Assembly (NCBI RefSeq): GCF_900188155.1
Contig: NZ_FZOG01000006.1
Location: 1-64,000, forward strand
Reading direction: 5' to 3'
DNA: 64,000 nt
DNA from: Pseudomonas segetis
GTDB lineage: Bacteria; Pseudomonadota; Gammaproteobacteria; Pseudomonadales; Pseudomonadaceae
Position numbers and translations under genes: made by a program. Under the pieces are notes generated by a model. It saw only the letters and a list, made by a program, of their open reading frames with translations, was not told where the DNA came from and ran no database searches. Shown here piece after piece: positions 10,924 through 20,654 of the stretch (positions are counted from its first letter, which is position 1; the number at the start of each line of letters is the position of its first letter).

Positions 10924-12852
10924 ATGGCTGAGAACGAGTTCGAACGTGCAGGTAAAACCGCGGTGTCGCAGAACATCCACGGCACCGTTGAATTCCTGCA
11001 AAAATTCCCACCTTTCAACCAAATGGACTTGACCCACCTGGTCTATCTGGTTGAACACTGCCAACTGCGCTTCTATAGCCAGGGCGAGAGCATACTCAAG
11101 CCCAGCGACGGCCCGGTCGATTACTTTTATATCGTCAAGCAAGGGCTTATCCGTGGCGCCCGCCCCCATGCGGCAAAAGCGAACGGCGAAACCACCTTTG
11201 AGATCACCACAGGTGAGTGCTTTCCTCTTTCCGCGCTGATCGGCGAACGCGCTACGCGAACCGAACATATCGCCGCCCAGGACAGTTTTTGCCTGTTATT
11301 GCGCAAGGCGATATTCATCAAGCTGTTTGAGCTTTCCGCTCCCTTGCGCGATTTCGCCTTGCGTGGCGTCAGTAGCCTGCTCGACCAGGTCAATCAACAG
11401 GTACAGCTACGCGCAACCGAAAGCCTTGGCTCGCAGTACTCGCTGGACAGCAAGCTGAGTGAGCGGCTGATGCGCAAACCGGTCAGCTGCGCGCCGGATA
11501 CGACTGTGCGCGAAGCCGTCAAAATAATGCATGAGCAACATGTCGGCAGCATCGTGATTGTCAGCCAACGCCTGCAACCGCTGGGCATATTTACCCTGCG
11601 TGACTTGCGCCGGGTCATTGCCGATGGCAGTTCACTCGAGTTGCCCATCGAACAATTAATGACCGCCAAGCCCTTTCGCCTGCCCGCCAGCGCCAGCACC
11701 TTCGATGCCGCCATTGCCATGACCGAGCGCAATATCGCCCACGTCTGCGTAGTCGAACATGGCCAGCTCAGTGGCGTGGTTTCTGAGCGCGACCTGTTCT
11801 CGTTGCAGCGGGTTGACCTGGTCTACCTGGCGCGCAGCATCCGCAATGCAAGCAAGCTGGAAACCCTGATCAATTTGCGCAGCAACATCCAACAGTTGGT
11901 TGACCGAATGCTGGCACATGGCGCCAGCTCCACACAGATCACCCAACTGATCACCCAACTCAACGATCACACGGTATGCCGGGTGATTGAACTGACCATC
12001 GAGGAACTCGGTGATCCTGGCTTCGCATTTACCTGGCTATGTTTTGGCAGCGAGGGTCGACGCGAACAAACGCTGCTGACCGACCAGGACAACGGCATCA
12101 TGTTTGCGGCTGAAAACACCGCTGACGCAGCCGCCAAGCGCGAGCGACTGCTACCCTTGGCCCATGCAATCAACCTGCACCTTGCCCAATGCGGCTTCAC
12201 CTTGTGCAAAGGCAACATCATGGCGGGCAACCCCGAATTGTGTTTGTCGCAACAGGAGTGGTCGCAACGCTTCGACGACTTTATTTCCAATGCCACCCCC
12301 GAGAACCTGCTTGGCTCCTGCATCTACTTTGATCTGCGGGTGGTCTGGGGCGAACCGCAAGGCTGCGCGCAGTTACGCACCGAGTTGCTGGATAAGTTTG
12401 CCAAGAACACCCTGAGCCAGCGCATGCTTGCCGAGAACGCCCTGCGCCAACGCCCACCGGTCGGGCGATTTAGAGACTTCGTAGTGGCGCGCAAAGGCGT
12501 GGAAAAAGACACCCTCGACCTCAAGGTTCAGGGCCTGACACCCTTTGTGGACGGTGCTCGCCTGTTGGCGCTGGCCAACGGAATCGAAAGCAGTAACACC
12601 CTTGAGCGCTTGCAGGGCCTGATCGACAAAGGCGTGATTGATGCCCAGGATGGCGCCGCTTATGAGGAGGCCTATCACTTCATTCAGCAAACCCGTATGC
12701 AACATCATCAACAACAAGCCAAACAAGGGCTGGAATACTCCAACCGGATTGATCCAGACAGGCTCAACCATCTTGACCGGCGTATCCTGCGTGAATCATT
12801 TCGTCAGGCCAAACGCCTGCAGTCCAGCCTGGCGCTACGTTATCAACTATGA
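10924..12852 (+). CDS. cNMP-binding / CBS / DUF294 nucleotidyltransferase-like protein
   Basis: A 642-residue protein. I chose ATG 10924 over the in-frame 10873 because AGGA stands nine bases before it. Domains in order: cyclic-nucleotide-binding domain (~24-140), CBS pair (~181-300; VREAVKIMHEQHVGSIVIV), and a DUF294 nucleotidyltransferase-like core with GSEGRREQTLLTDQDNG (375-391). A DUF294 C-terminal helical domain follows. The G-S-x-G-R...TDxDxG signature resembles the GlnD-type uridylyltransferase site. The substrate is unknown. It overlaps the exonuclease gene by ATGA. From memory, P. aeruginosa PA3233/PA3232 form the same pair beside a DUF4212/symporter pair. Confidence 0.88.
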   Translation: MAENEFERAGKTAVSQNIHGTVEFLQKFPPFNQMDLTHLVYLVEHCQLRFYSQGESILKPSDGPVDYFYIVKQGLIRGARPHAAKANGETTFEITTGECFPLSALIGERATRTEHIAAQDSFCLLLRKAIFIKLFELSAPLRDFALRGVSSLLDQVNQQVQLRATESLGSQYSLDSKLSERLMRKPVSCAPDTTVREAVKIMHEQHVGSIVIVSQRLQPLGIFTLRDLRRVIADGSSLELPIEQLMTAKPFRLPASASTFDAAIAMTERNIAHVCVVEHGQLSGVVSERDLFSLQRVDLVYLARSIRNASKLETLINLRSNIQQLVDRMLAHGASSTQITQLITQLNDHTVCRVIELTIEELGDPGFAFTWLCFGSEGRREQTLLTDQDNGIMFAAENTADAAAKRERLLPLAHAINLHLAQCGFTLCKGNIMAGNPELCLSQQEWSQRFDDFISNATPENLLGSCIYFDLRVVWGEPQGCAQLRTELLDKFAKNTLSQRMLAENALRQRPPVGRFRDFVVARKGVEKDTLDLKVQGLTPFVDGARLLALANGIESSNTLERLQGLIDKGVIDAQDGAAYEEAYHFIQQTRMQHHQQQAKQGLEYSNRIDPDRLNHLDRRILRESFRQAKRLQSSLALRYQL

Positions 12853-13556
12853 ATGCACTGAACTGGCTTACCGGCCGCCCAACACAGTTAAGCGGCGAAC
12901 AACAACATCGACTGGAGCAGTTGGCGGCACCCGCAGCGCTCGACACAGCCATACTCGACCAGCAGCGCATGGTGGTCGTGGATGTGGAAACCAGTGGCCT
13001 GAATGTCAAGCGCGACCAATTGCTGGCGATTGGTGCGGTGGTCATCGAAAACGGCGCCGTCGACCTTGCCCAGCACTTCGAATGCACCCTGTCGTGCGAA
13101 AACCATAAAGTCAGCGCCAGCGTACTGATCCACGGCCTTGCGCCCAGCATGATCGCCGCCGGAACCGAACCGGCCGAGGCGTTATTGGACTTCATGACAT
13201 TTGTCGGCAGCAGCCCACTGTTGGCGTTTCATGCCGCCTTCGACCAACGCATGCTCAGCCGGGCACTCAAGCAAAGCCTGGGCTATCGCCTGCAACACGA
13301 TTTTTTCGACGTTGCCCAACTCGCTCCGATGTTATGTCCGGATGCCGCGCTGGAACACGCTGGGCTGGATAGCTGGACCCAGCATTTTGGCTTGCAGGTG
13401 CAGCAGCGTCACAACGCCAGCGCCGATGCACTGGCCACAGCCGAGCTGAGCCTGATCCTGCTCTGCAAGGCGCGCCAGCAAAAGCTCGACAGCCTGCTAG
13501 CGCTGCAACAACGGCTTAACCTGTGGCTTCGCCGACCGGGTAGGCACTCGCTTTGA
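12849..13556 (+). CDS. DEDDh 3'-5' exonuclease (DnaQ-like)
   Basis: A 235-residue protein with the exonuclease core of the Pol III epsilon/RNase T family. ExoI motif: VVVDVETSG (Asp45, Glu47). ExoII: HAAFDQRML. ExoIII with the DEDDh histidine: HNASADALATAEL. There is no GIY-YIG or polymerase-binding domain, so it is a stand-alone nuclease rather than DnaQ. It is coupled by ATGA to the DUF294 gene. Its 3' end overlaps the convergent trhP gene by 41 bases. Confidence 0.88.
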   Translation: MNALNWLTGRPTQLSGEQQHRLEQLAAPAALDTAILDQQRMVVVDVETSGLNVKRDQLLAIGAVVIENGAVDLAQHFECTLSCENHKVSASVLIHGLAPSMIAAGTEPAEALLDFMTFVGSSPLLAFHAAFDQRMLSRALKQSLGYRLQHDFFDVAQLAPMLCPDAALEHAGLDSWTQHFGLQVQQRHNASADALATAELSLILLCKARQQKLDSLLALQQRLNLWLRRPGRHSL

Positions 13557-14934
13557 CTTGGTTTGGAGCGGCGACAACAGCGTCCAGGTCACGCAGTAAC
13601 AAGGCGTAATCGAGTTCAAGGTCATCCGGCACGGCCAGGTAAACGACATGGCCGTCTCCGGGCGCAACGAGCAGGTCTTGTCCACAATTCCCATAGAGTT
13701 CGGTCAGGGTGAACCGCAGGTTGCCCTTGGGCGTCATCAACTCAAGTCCGTCGCCGACAGCAAAGCGATTCTTCACCTGAACCTCCGCCCTGCCTGAAAT
13801 GCGCTTGCCGGTGAACTCACCCACAAATTGCTGTTGTTCCGAAACAGACGAGCCACGCTCATAATTCTGGTACTGGTCATGCACATGCCGGCGTAAAAAC
13901 CCTTCGGTGTAGCCACGGTTGGCCAGCGACTCCAGGGTATCCATCAGCTCCATGGAAAACGGCTTGCCCGCCACGGCATCATCAATCGCCCGGCGATAGG
14001 CTTGGGCAGTGCGGGCGCAATAGAAGTGCGACTTGGTCCGTCCTTCAATTTTCAGTGAGTGCACGCCCATGCTTACCAATTGAGCGACGTGCTGGATCGC
14101 GCGCAGATCCTTTGAGTTCATGATGTAGGTGCCGTGCTCGTCCTCAAACGCTGGCATGGCCTCGCCCGGCCGAGTGCTTTGCTCCAGTACAAAAACCTTG
14201 TCGGTTGGCGCACCCTGTCCAAGGGTTGGCTCTGCCTGTTCAGCGCCTGTGCAATCGGTGCAGCCCTGCTTTGTGGACGCGACAATATTGCCCAGTTCGT
14301 TCTCACGACCCTCCTGCGCCTTGTATTCCCAGCGGCAGGCATTGGTGCAGGCGCCTTGGTTGGGATCTCGCTTGTTCATGTAGCCAGAGAGCAGGCAACG
14401 CCCTGAATACGCCATGCACAATGCGCCATGGACAAAAACCTCAAGCTCCATATCCGGGACCTGTTGCCGAATTTCGGCGATTTCCTCCAGCGACAACTCG
14501 CGTGACAGGATCACCCGGCTCAAGCCCATTTGCTGCCAGAACCTGACACTGGCCCAGTTAACCGCATTGGCCTGGACCGACAGGTGTACAGGCATCTGTG
14601 GAAAGGCCTCCCGCACCAGCATAATCAGCCCCGGATCTGACATGATCAAGGCATCCGGGCCCATCTCGACCACAGGCTTCAAGTCCTTGATAAAGGTCTT
14701 CAGCTTGGCGTTATGGGCAGCAATATTTACCACCACATAAAACTGCTTGCCCAGCGCATGCGCCTCGTTGATGCCCAGCGCCAGGTGCTGGTGGTCGAAC
14801 TCGTTATTGCGCACACGCAAGCTATAACGCGGCTGCCCTGCATACACGGCATCGGCGCCATAAGCGAAGGCATAACGCATGTTTTTCAGGCTGCCGGCAG
14901 GTGAGAGCAACTCGGTTTTGCGGGGTAAGGTCAT
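13516..14934 (-). CDS. trhP: Peptidase U32 family tRNA hydroxylation protein TrhP (YegQ)
   Basis: About 472 residues from ATG 14934; a GTG four codons upstream is also in frame, and neither has a clear Shine-Dalgarno site. The U32 signature is present: EVFVHGALCMAYSGRC, then SGYMNKRDPNQGACTNACRW, whose cysteines fit the conserved Fe-S/active-site set. The C-terminal part looks like the usual U32 beta-barrel. In E. coli TrhP makes 5-hydroxyuridine at the wobble base of certain tRNAs, using prephenate. Despite the family name, no proteolysis is implied here. It lies tail to tail with the exonuclease gene. Confidence 0.88.
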   Translation of the reverse strand: MTLPRKTELLSPAGSLKNMRYAFAYGADAVYAGQPRYSLRVRNNEFDHQHLALGINEAHALGKQFYVVVNIAAHNAKLKTFIKDLKPVVEMGPDALIMSDPGLIMLVREAFPQMPVHLSVQANAVNWASVRFWQQMGLSRVILSRELSLEEIAEIRQQVPDMELEVFVHGALCMAYSGRCLLSGYMNKRDPNQGACTNACRWEYKAQEGRENELGNIVASTKQGCTDCTGAEQAEPTLGQGAPTDKVFVLEQSTRPGEAMPAFEDEHGTYIMNSKDLRAIQHVAQLVSMGVHSLKIEGRTKSHFYCARTAQAYRRAIDDAVAGKPFSMELMDTLESLANRGYTEGFLRRHVHDQYQNYERGSSVSEQQQFVGEFTGKRISGRAEVQVKNRFAVGDGLELMTPKGNLRFTLTELYGNCGQDLLVAPGDGHVVYLAVPDDLELDYALLLRDLDAVVAAPNQVKASAYPVGEATG

Positions 14935-15111
14935 GGAATGGCACACAACAAAAGGCGAAAGCTTGAGGTTAAGGCATACCCAGCCAGGACTTATTGATCT
15001 GAATCTATGGACAGGGTGATGCCAGCTTCATTCGTCAGCCAGCATTTGCAGCCAGCGCACGACCACTGATCCAGCATTTGCTGGAGTAGATTGCGGTCGA
15101 CACTGCATTCC

Positions 15112-15138
15112 TGCGAATATATGCGAATAGTTCTCGAT
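15112..15138 (+). promoter_or_regulatory. Possible Fur box before the FecI-type sigma gene
   Basis: TGCGAATA occurs twice in tandem, followed by GTTCTCG, giving an A/T-rich half-site pattern like the GAATNATTCTC core of pseudomonad Fur sites. It is 33 bases before the GTG start of the sigma factor. The match is imperfect and the call rests on position plus the iron role of the operon. Confidence 0.4.
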
Positions 15139-15170
15139 GTATTTTCTATTTAGATAACAGAGCAGTTCGC

Positions 15171-15689
15171 GTGACTTCGGCAAACTCCATTAACCATCAG
15201 CAGGTGGGCATGCTTTATCGTGACCACCGGGATTGGTTATTCGGCTGGTTACGCAAAAGCCTCAACTGCAGCCAACGCGCTGAAGACATCAGCCAAGACA
15301 CTTTTGTGCGCCTGCTCGGGCGCTCAGAGCTGCTCGCACCTAACGAGCCGCGCGCGTTGCTGACCACCATCGCCAAAGGCCTGCTGATCGATCAGCACCG
15401 GCGCAACCGCCTCGAACAGGCGTACCTGGCGGAACTGGCCCAGTTGCCAGAACCCTTGCAGCCAGATCCGGAACAACAACAGATAGCGCTCCAGGCCCTG
15501 CTTCGGATCGACCAGTTGCTTGGCGAGCTGTCAGCCAACGCCCGTGCGGCGTTTCTGTATAGCCAGATCGACGGCCTCAAACATATGGAAATCGCCGAGA
15601 AACTGGGCGTCTCGGTTTCGCGGGTACGCCAATACCTGGCCCAGGCCCTGCGCCAATGCTACATCGCTCGCTACGGCGCGCCGCAATGA
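15171..15689 (+). CDS. FecI-type ECF sigma factor
   Basis: A 172-residue protein with a GTG start; an ATG at 15210 would cut into the sigma-2 helix. Sigma region 2 is at ~13-45 (LYRDHRDWLFGWLRKSLNC...DISQDTFVRLLGR), and region 4 is a helix-turn-helix at ~115-165 (YSQIDGLKHMEIAEKLGVSVS). In this family the sigma factor waits for a signal relayed from a substrate-loaded outer-membrane receptor through a FecR protein. It overlaps the next gene by ATGA, and that gene is a FecR. Basal expression is probably under Fur. Confidence 0.92.
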   Translation: MTSANSINHQQVGMLYRDHRDWLFGWLRKSLNCSQRAEDISQDTFVRLLGRSELLAPNEPRALLTTIAKGLLIDQHRRNRLEQAYLAELAQLPEPLQPDPEQQQIALQALLRIDQLLGELSANARAAFLYSQIDGLKHMEIAEKLGVSVSRVRQYLAQALRQCYIARYGAPQ

Positions 15690-16657
15690 ATGACATCAGC
15701 CGCGCCATACTCGATAGAGCAATCCACTGGCGCCTCAAGCTCAGTTCGGAAGATCACGACCCGGCTCAACACCGGGCGTTTCAAGCATGGCTAAACGCGG
15801 CGCCTGAACATGCCCAGGCCTGGGAACGCCTGGAACTGATAGAGCAGGATATCAGCCGTGATGCCTCACCACTGGTGCGGGCGGCACTGATCAAAGACAA
15901 GCCATCGGCCAAAACCGGCACGCTCAAGAAGTCGCTGCTCAGTGTTGCGCTGCTCGCGGTGTTGAGTGCTGGCTGGGCCAATCATCAGCGCCCATTGCGC
16001 GACTGGCTTGCGGACCAGGTAACGGCAAGCGGTGAACAGCTGCAAGTTCAGCTGGACGACAACAGCATGCTGCGCCTCAACAGTCGCACCTCGGTCGATA
16101 TCGAGTTCAATGCCAGGGAGCGCCGCCTGGTACTGCACAGCGGTGAGATCCTGGTGGAAACCGCCCATGGCGATACCCGCCCCTTTATTGTCGAGACCGA
16201 GCAAGGTCGCCTGCAAGCGCTCGGTACGCGTTTTCTGGTGCGTGAGTCGAACCAAACCACGCGCTTGGTCGTGCTCAAGTCGGCGGTCGCTGCAGAGCCG
16301 GCAAAAGGACCGGATCGGCGCGTCATCAGTGCCGGCCAGCAAGTACTGATCACCGAGCAGGGCCTGAGCCAGCCCAGTCCTGCGCCCATGGCTGCGGATG
16401 CCTGGGTTCACGGCATGCTGGTGGTTGAGAACCAGCGCCTGGCCGACCTGGTGGCAACCCTCGCCCAATATCGCAGCGGCTATTTGAGCGTAGACCCACA
16501 GGTTGCCGACCTGCGCATCAGCGGCAGCTTCCCGTTGAACAACAGCGACCTTGCACTTGCGACCCTGCTGCCGAGCTTGCCGGTTCGCCTCGAACAACAC
16601 AGTAAATGGTGGGTACGCGTAGTGCCTGCCGAACCAATGCCAGCAACGGCTGAATAA
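15686..16657 (+). CDS. FecR-type anti-sigma / sigma regulator
   Basis: A 323-residue protein starting in the ATGA overlap with the sigma gene. The N-terminal DUF4880 cytoplasmic domain (AWLNAAPEHAQAWERLE) is followed by one membrane segment near residues 85-100 (LLSVALLAVLSAGWA). A periplasmic FecR domain (DDNSMLRLNSRTSVDIEF) and a C-terminal STN-like domain (PLNNSDLALATLLPSLPV) complete it. It passes the receptor signal across the inner membrane to the sigma factor. Confidence 0.92.
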   Translation: MNDISRAILDRAIHWRLKLSSEDHDPAQHRAFQAWLNAAPEHAQAWERLELIEQDISRDASPLVRAALIKDKPSAKTGTLKKSLLSVALLAVLSAGWANHQRPLRDWLADQVTASGEQLQVQLDDNSMLRLNSRTSVDIEFNARERRLVLHSGEILVETAHGDTRPFIVETEQGRLQALGTRFLVRESNQTTRLVVLKSAVAAEPAKGPDRRVISAGQQVLITEQGLSQPSPAPMAADAWVHGMLVVENQRLADLVATLAQYRSGYLSVDPQVADLRISGSFPLNNSDLALATLLPSLPVRLEQHSKWWVRVVPAEPMPATAE

Positions 16658-16754
16658 GGCCCTGGAAAAATATTTCACTCAGGCCCTGACACTTTTCGAT
16701 TCTGCTTCGGCAATTAAGGTAATGAGACATATTACCCTTTGAGAGCAGTTCACA

Positions 16755-19157
16755 ATGCCAATATTCAACGCACGTTTTCGCCCAAGCCTGCTGCTGGCTG
16801 CGATCACCTTGAGCAGCGCCGCAACAGTTGCCAAGGCTGAGACCTACCAACTGCCCGCAGCACCGCTGGCCAGCACACTCAACAACATTGCTGCCCAAGC
16901 CGGAATCGCCCTGAGCATCGACCCCAAGCTGACGGCAAACAAAATGTCGCAACCGGTACAGGGTGAATACGAGGCAACCCAGGCACTTGAAGCGGCCTTG
17001 CAAGGCAGTGGTTTGCAGCTTGAGCGCAACAGCGCCGGCAGTTACAGCCTCAAAGCAGTTTCAGGCGATCTATCCGCCGCGGCACTGCCCGACGCAACGG
17101 TCATTGGCACCCAGTTGACCACGGGCAGCGAAGCCGATGGCTACCGCAGTGAGTCCGTGCAAAACGTTGGTGCGCTCGGTGGCCTACCTTTGCGTGACGC
17201 GCCTTACTCGATCAACGTGATCAGCAGCGACCTGTTGGAAAATATCCAGGCCACTTCGATGGATGACGTCTACAAACTCAACCCATCGACGCAGTTCACC
17301 TCGCCAAACTCGGCAGGTTATGCCAGCTCTGTAAGCATGCGTGGCTTCAGTAGCTCGGGTAACTTGAGCCTGGCCAGCGACGGCCTGCGTTTCAGCAACG
17401 GCTATGACAGCGGCAACTTTGTCGAGGAAATGGAACAGCTGGAAATCCTCACCGGCCTCAGCGGTTTCCTCTATGGCCCAGCCAGCCCTGGCGGTTTGGT
17501 CAACTACGTACTCAAGCGCCCGACTTACCAGCGCTACAACAGCGTCACCCTCGGCAACGCTGGCGGCGAAAACTATTACCTGCACGGCGATTTCGGTGGC
17601 ACCATCGATGAAGCCGGAGTGTTTGCATATCGCCTGAATGTCTTGGCCCAAGACGGCGAGACGGCGATAGATATGCAAAAAGACCGTCGTGAGATGGTTT
17701 CCCTGGCACTTGACTGGAATGTCAGCGACGACCTGCTGATCCAGTTTGACGCCTCGCACAAGAAAAGCGAAACCCGCGGCCTGACCAGCTACTGGTACTT
17801 TGGCGACCAAGCCCTGCGTCCCGATGCCGACAAACTGGACAATGACAAACTCTACAGCCAGCGCTGGGCGTTCTCCGACAGCGAGCACGACCGCATTGGC
17901 AGCCGATTTAACTGGCGGCTAAACGACACCTTCACCGTGCGTGGCGCCCTGGGTTACACCCAGTATGAGAACGAATACACCTACACCGGCCCAACGGTCT
18001 ACAGTGCCAATGTCTACAGCCAGCCGCTGTATGCCTTTGCCCCGGTTGAAACCGAAGAAACCTCGGGCTACCTGTACCTCGACTCGGTATTTAACACCGG
18101 CAGCATTGGCCACAAAGTAACCATGGGTTATCAGGGCAATGTGTCCCGTGAGCGCAACTACGAAGACTACATTCCATACCCTGGCCCACAGTACGTCTCG
18201 GTGACTCCAGACCTGCCATTCAACCAGCAACCACAGGTCGACAAGCCCAGCTACAGCGTCGGCCATGGCGACCAACGCCTGTCCAGCCGTACCCAGGCTG
18301 ACAACTGGCTGATTGGTGACATCATCACCTTCAATGAGCAGTGGTCGACCATTCTTGGCTTGACCCACAGCACCATCGAGACCTACAGCAACGACTTCGT
18401 TTTTGCTGGCCCTTTTGGCTATGACGAAACAGCCACCACCTACAAAGAAAGCGAAACCACGCCCAATATCTCGCTGATCTACAAGCCCCTGCCTTGGCTG
18501 ACTACCTATGCCAGCTACATCGAAGGCCTGGAGGCAGGTGGAATTGCGCCCAACACGGCACTCAACGCTGGCCAGGCATTGGCCCCACAAGTCAGTGAGC
18601 AATACGAGCTGGGAGTCAAGGCGACCGTAGGCGAAACCCTGCTGACCATGGCCTTGTTCAATATCGAGAAACCCAACAGCTACACCAATAGCCAGGGTAT
18701 TTACAGTGACGACGGCCAGCAGGAAAACCGTGGGGTTGAATTCGGTATAACCGGCAAGGTTATTCCGCAGTGGACAGTGGTCGGTGGCTTGACCCTGCTT
18801 GATCCAAAGGTCAAAGACTCAAGCAATGCCGCCAGCGAAGGCCAGAAACCGACCAACGTCGCCAGCCAGTTCGCCAAGCTCTACAACGAATACGAGCTCA
18901 GTGCCCTGCCGGGCGTAGCCTTGACTGGAGGCGCCTACTACACAGGCAAGATCTACACCGACGAAGCCAACAATCACAGCTTGCCCTCGGTGACAACCTT
19001 CGATGCAGGTATGCGTTATCGCACGGCAGTGTCCAACGACAGCAACCTGACCCTGCGTGCCAATGTCAGTAACCTGGCAGACAAGGAATACTGGTTGAGC
19101 AGCTATTACCTTGGCGCGCCCCGCACCTTGACCTTCTCGGCTCAACTCGAATTCTAA
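16755..19157 (+). CDS. TonB-dependent siderophore receptor with signalling domain
   Basis: An 800-residue outer-membrane transducer. Signal peptide to ~28 (VAKA|ETYQ). STN secretin/TonB N-terminal signalling domain at 29-102 (ETYQLPAAPLASTLNNIAAQ). TonB-box-like segment DATVIGT at 113-119. Plug with LRDAPYSINVISSDLLE and the usual GFLYGPASPGGLVNYVLKRP motif. A 22-strand barrel ends in a C-terminal Phe. Architecture is that of FpvA/FoxA-type receptors that both import a ferric siderophore and signal to FecR. The ligand is not readable from sequence; a fungal or xenosiderophore is likely. The 97-bp gap before it contains GGTAAT-N7-ATTACC at 16718-16736. Confidence 0.93.
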   Translation: MPIFNARFRPSLLLAAITLSSAATVAKAETYQLPAAPLASTLNNIAAQAGIALSIDPKLTANKMSQPVQGEYEATQALEAALQGSGLQLERNSAGSYSLKAVSGDLSAAALPDATVIGTQLTTGSEADGYRSESVQNVGALGGLPLRDAPYSINVISSDLLENIQATSMDDVYKLNPSTQFTSPNSAGYASSVSMRGFSSSGNLSLASDGLRFSNGYDSGNFVEEMEQLEILTGLSGFLYGPASPGGLVNYVLKRPTYQRYNSVTLGNAGGENYYLHGDFGGTIDEAGVFAYRLNVLAQDGETAIDMQKDRREMVSLALDWNVSDDLLIQFDASHKKSETRGLTSYWYFGDQALRPDADKLDNDKLYSQRWAFSDSEHDRIGSRFNWRLNDTFTVRGALGYTQYENEYTYTGPTVYSANVYSQPLYAFAPVETEETSGYLYLDSVFNTGSIGHKVTMGYQGNVSRERNYEDYIPYPGPQYVSVTPDLPFNQQPQVDKPSYSVGHGDQRLSSRTQADNWLIGDIITFNEQWSTILGLTHSTIETYSNDFVFAGPFGYDETATTYKESETTPNISLIYKPLPWLTTYASYIEGLEAGGIAPNTALNAGQALAPQVSEQYELGVKATVGETLLTMALFNIEKPNSYTNSQGIYSDDGQQENRGVEFGITGKVIPQWTVVGGLTLLDPKVKDSSNAASEGQKPTNVASQFAKLYNEYELSALPGVALTGGAYYTGKIYTDEANNHSLPSVTTFDAGMRYRTAVSNDSNLTLRANVSNLADKEYWLSSYYLGAPRTLTFSAQLEF

Positions 19158-19164
19158 GTCGAGT

Positions 19165-19189
19165 AGCGGCCAGGCCACTGGCCGCTCAT
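19165..19189 (+). terminator. Hairpin between receptor and PepSY gene
   Basis: A perfect 9-bp stem (AGCGGCCAG/CTGGCCGCT) with a GCCA loop, followed by CATTTTG, sits in the short gap after the receptor. The T-run is short, so it may act as a partial terminator or a 3' mRNA stabiliser that lowers expression of the downstream gene. Confidence 0.55.
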
Positions 19190-19205
19190 TTTGATGGACC
19201 CCGTC

Positions 19206-20336
19206 ATGCGCAGCAACACCATTAAACGCTGGTCACAAATACACACCTGGACCAGCCTGATCTGCACACTCTTTCTGCTGATGCTGGCCCTTACTGGCCT
19301 GCCGTTGACTTTTCACCATGAGCTGGAGCATTTGCTCGGCGAGGCGCCCGAATTGCGCCAGATGCCCGTGGACACGCCTCGGCTCAGCTTGCAACAGCTT
19401 GTGGATAAAGCAGAAAGCAGCCGCCCCGGCGAAGTAATCCAGTACATTGGCTACGACGAAGATGACAGCAATGGTGTGATCGCCATTACCGCAGCCACGG
19501 CGGGCACCGAACCCAATTCCTCGCACACCTTTATGCTCGACGCCCGCACCGGCGAAGCGGTCGCGATGCCTGCGGCCAATGGCGGCGTACTGATGTTTAT
19601 CCTGCGTCTGCATGTGGACATGTTTGCCGGTTTGCCCGGCAAGCTGTTATTGGCTTTCATGGGCCTGTTGTTTGTCGTCGCCTGCGTTTCCGGCGCAGTG
19701 CTGTACGCACCGTTTATGCGCCGGCTCGATTTCGCCACTGTGCGTCATCAAAAGTCCGCCCGCACCCGCTGGCTCGACTTGCACAACCTGATTGGGATAG
19801 TGACCCTGACCTGGGCCATTGTGGTCGGCACCACAGGCGTGATCAGCGCTTGCGCCGATATATTGATCAGTGCCTGGCGCAATGATGCGTTGAGCGCCTT
19901 GGTCGAGCCTTATCGTGACGCGCCGCCGCTGACCGAGCGCGCATCCGCCAATAACTTGATAGATATCGCCCAACAAGCCACACCGGGCATGAAACCGGAT
20001 TTCATCGCCTTTCCCGGTACTCGCTTCTCCAGCGAGCATCATTACAGCGTGTTTATGAAGGGGGCAACGCACCTCACTGCGCACCTGTGGACACCCGTGT
20101 TGATTGATGCACGCACCCTTGAAGTGACCGCAGTCGCTGAGCGGCCGTGGTACATGGACGCATTGTCGATGTCGCAACCGCTGCACTTTGGTGATTACGG
20201 CGGACGTCCCATGCAGATTCTATGGGCGGTGCTTGATGTGCTGACCATTATCGTACTGATCAGCGGCTTGTATTTGTGGTGGGTACGGCGCTACGGCGCT
20301 GCTGCTCGGTCAAATAGCAAGGAGGCCAATGCATGA
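19206..20336 (+). CDS. PepSY-associated membrane protein (iron-uptake operon)
   Basis: A 376-residue PepSY_TM protein. Candidate starts are TTG 19191, ATG 19194 and ATG 19206. I prefer 19206 for the GATGGA before it and because it begins just ahead of the first helix (RSNTIKRWSQIHTWTSLICT). Membrane segments fall near residues 15-40, 140-165, 190-215 and 340-360, with large periplasmic loops and conserved histidines (HxxLE, LHNL). Such proteins accompany ferric-siderophore receptors and are thought to reduce or release iron in the periplasm. The stop overlaps the next small gene by ATGA. Confidence 0.85.
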   Translation: MRSNTIKRWSQIHTWTSLICTLFLLMLALTGLPLTFHHELEHLLGEAPELRQMPVDTPRLSLQQLVDKAESSRPGEVIQYIGYDEDDSNGVIAITAATAGTEPNSSHTFMLDARTGEAVAMPAANGGVLMFILRLHVDMFAGLPGKLLLAFMGLLFVVACVSGAVLYAPFMRRLDFATVRHQKSARTRWLDLHNLIGIVTLTWAIVVGTTGVISACADILISAWRNDALSALVEPYRDAPPLTERASANNLIDIAQQATPGMKPDFIAFPGTRFSSEHHYSVFMKGATHLTAHLWTPVLIDARTLEVTAVAERPWYMDALSMSQPLHFGDYGGRPMQILWAVLDVLTIIVLISGLYLWWVRRYGAAARSNSKEANA

Positions 20337-20518
20337 GCTGGAAGCAATCAACCTTCGCCCTGCCATTGGTCATTGGCTTGCTCAGCCTGCTCGGTTTGTT
20401 CTGCGCCCTGCTCGGGGATGGCATGTGGGACTGGGTTGCCTGGCTCGGATTGGGCATCCCGGCGCTGCTAGGCTGCTGGCCATTGCTGTTCCGTCCGCGC
20501 AAACCGACAACCCGATAG
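20333..20518 (+). CDS. Small two-helix membrane protein
   Basis: A 61-residue protein with two hydrophobic segments (FALPLVIGLLSLLGLFCALL and WVAWLGLGIPALLGCWPLLF) and a basic C-terminus RPRKPTTR. The ATGA overlap with the PepSY gene supports co-translation. It probably assists that membrane protein; no named family was recognised. Confidence 0.75.
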   Translation: MSWKQSTFALPLVIGLLSLLGLFCALLGDGMWDWVAWLGLGIPALLGCWPLLFRPRKPTTR

Positions 20519-20583
20519 GCATCGGCCAGCCCCAGCTGTCGCCAATACTTCAATTGAACACTGGCAAGCAGAAGCCCAGCCAT

Positions 20584-20621
20584 AAAAAAATCCGACCTCC
20601 TTGCAGAGGTCGGATTTTTGT
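20584..20621. terminator. Bidirectional terminator
   Basis: A 14-bp stem AAAAATCCGACCTC/GAGGTCGGATTTTT with a six-base loop, A-rich on the left and T-rich on the right. It works in both directions for the convergent iron operon and the symporter gene. Confidence 0.92.
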
Positions 20622-20654
20622 TTCAGCACACCCGCGCTAACGGGCACCTATAGC

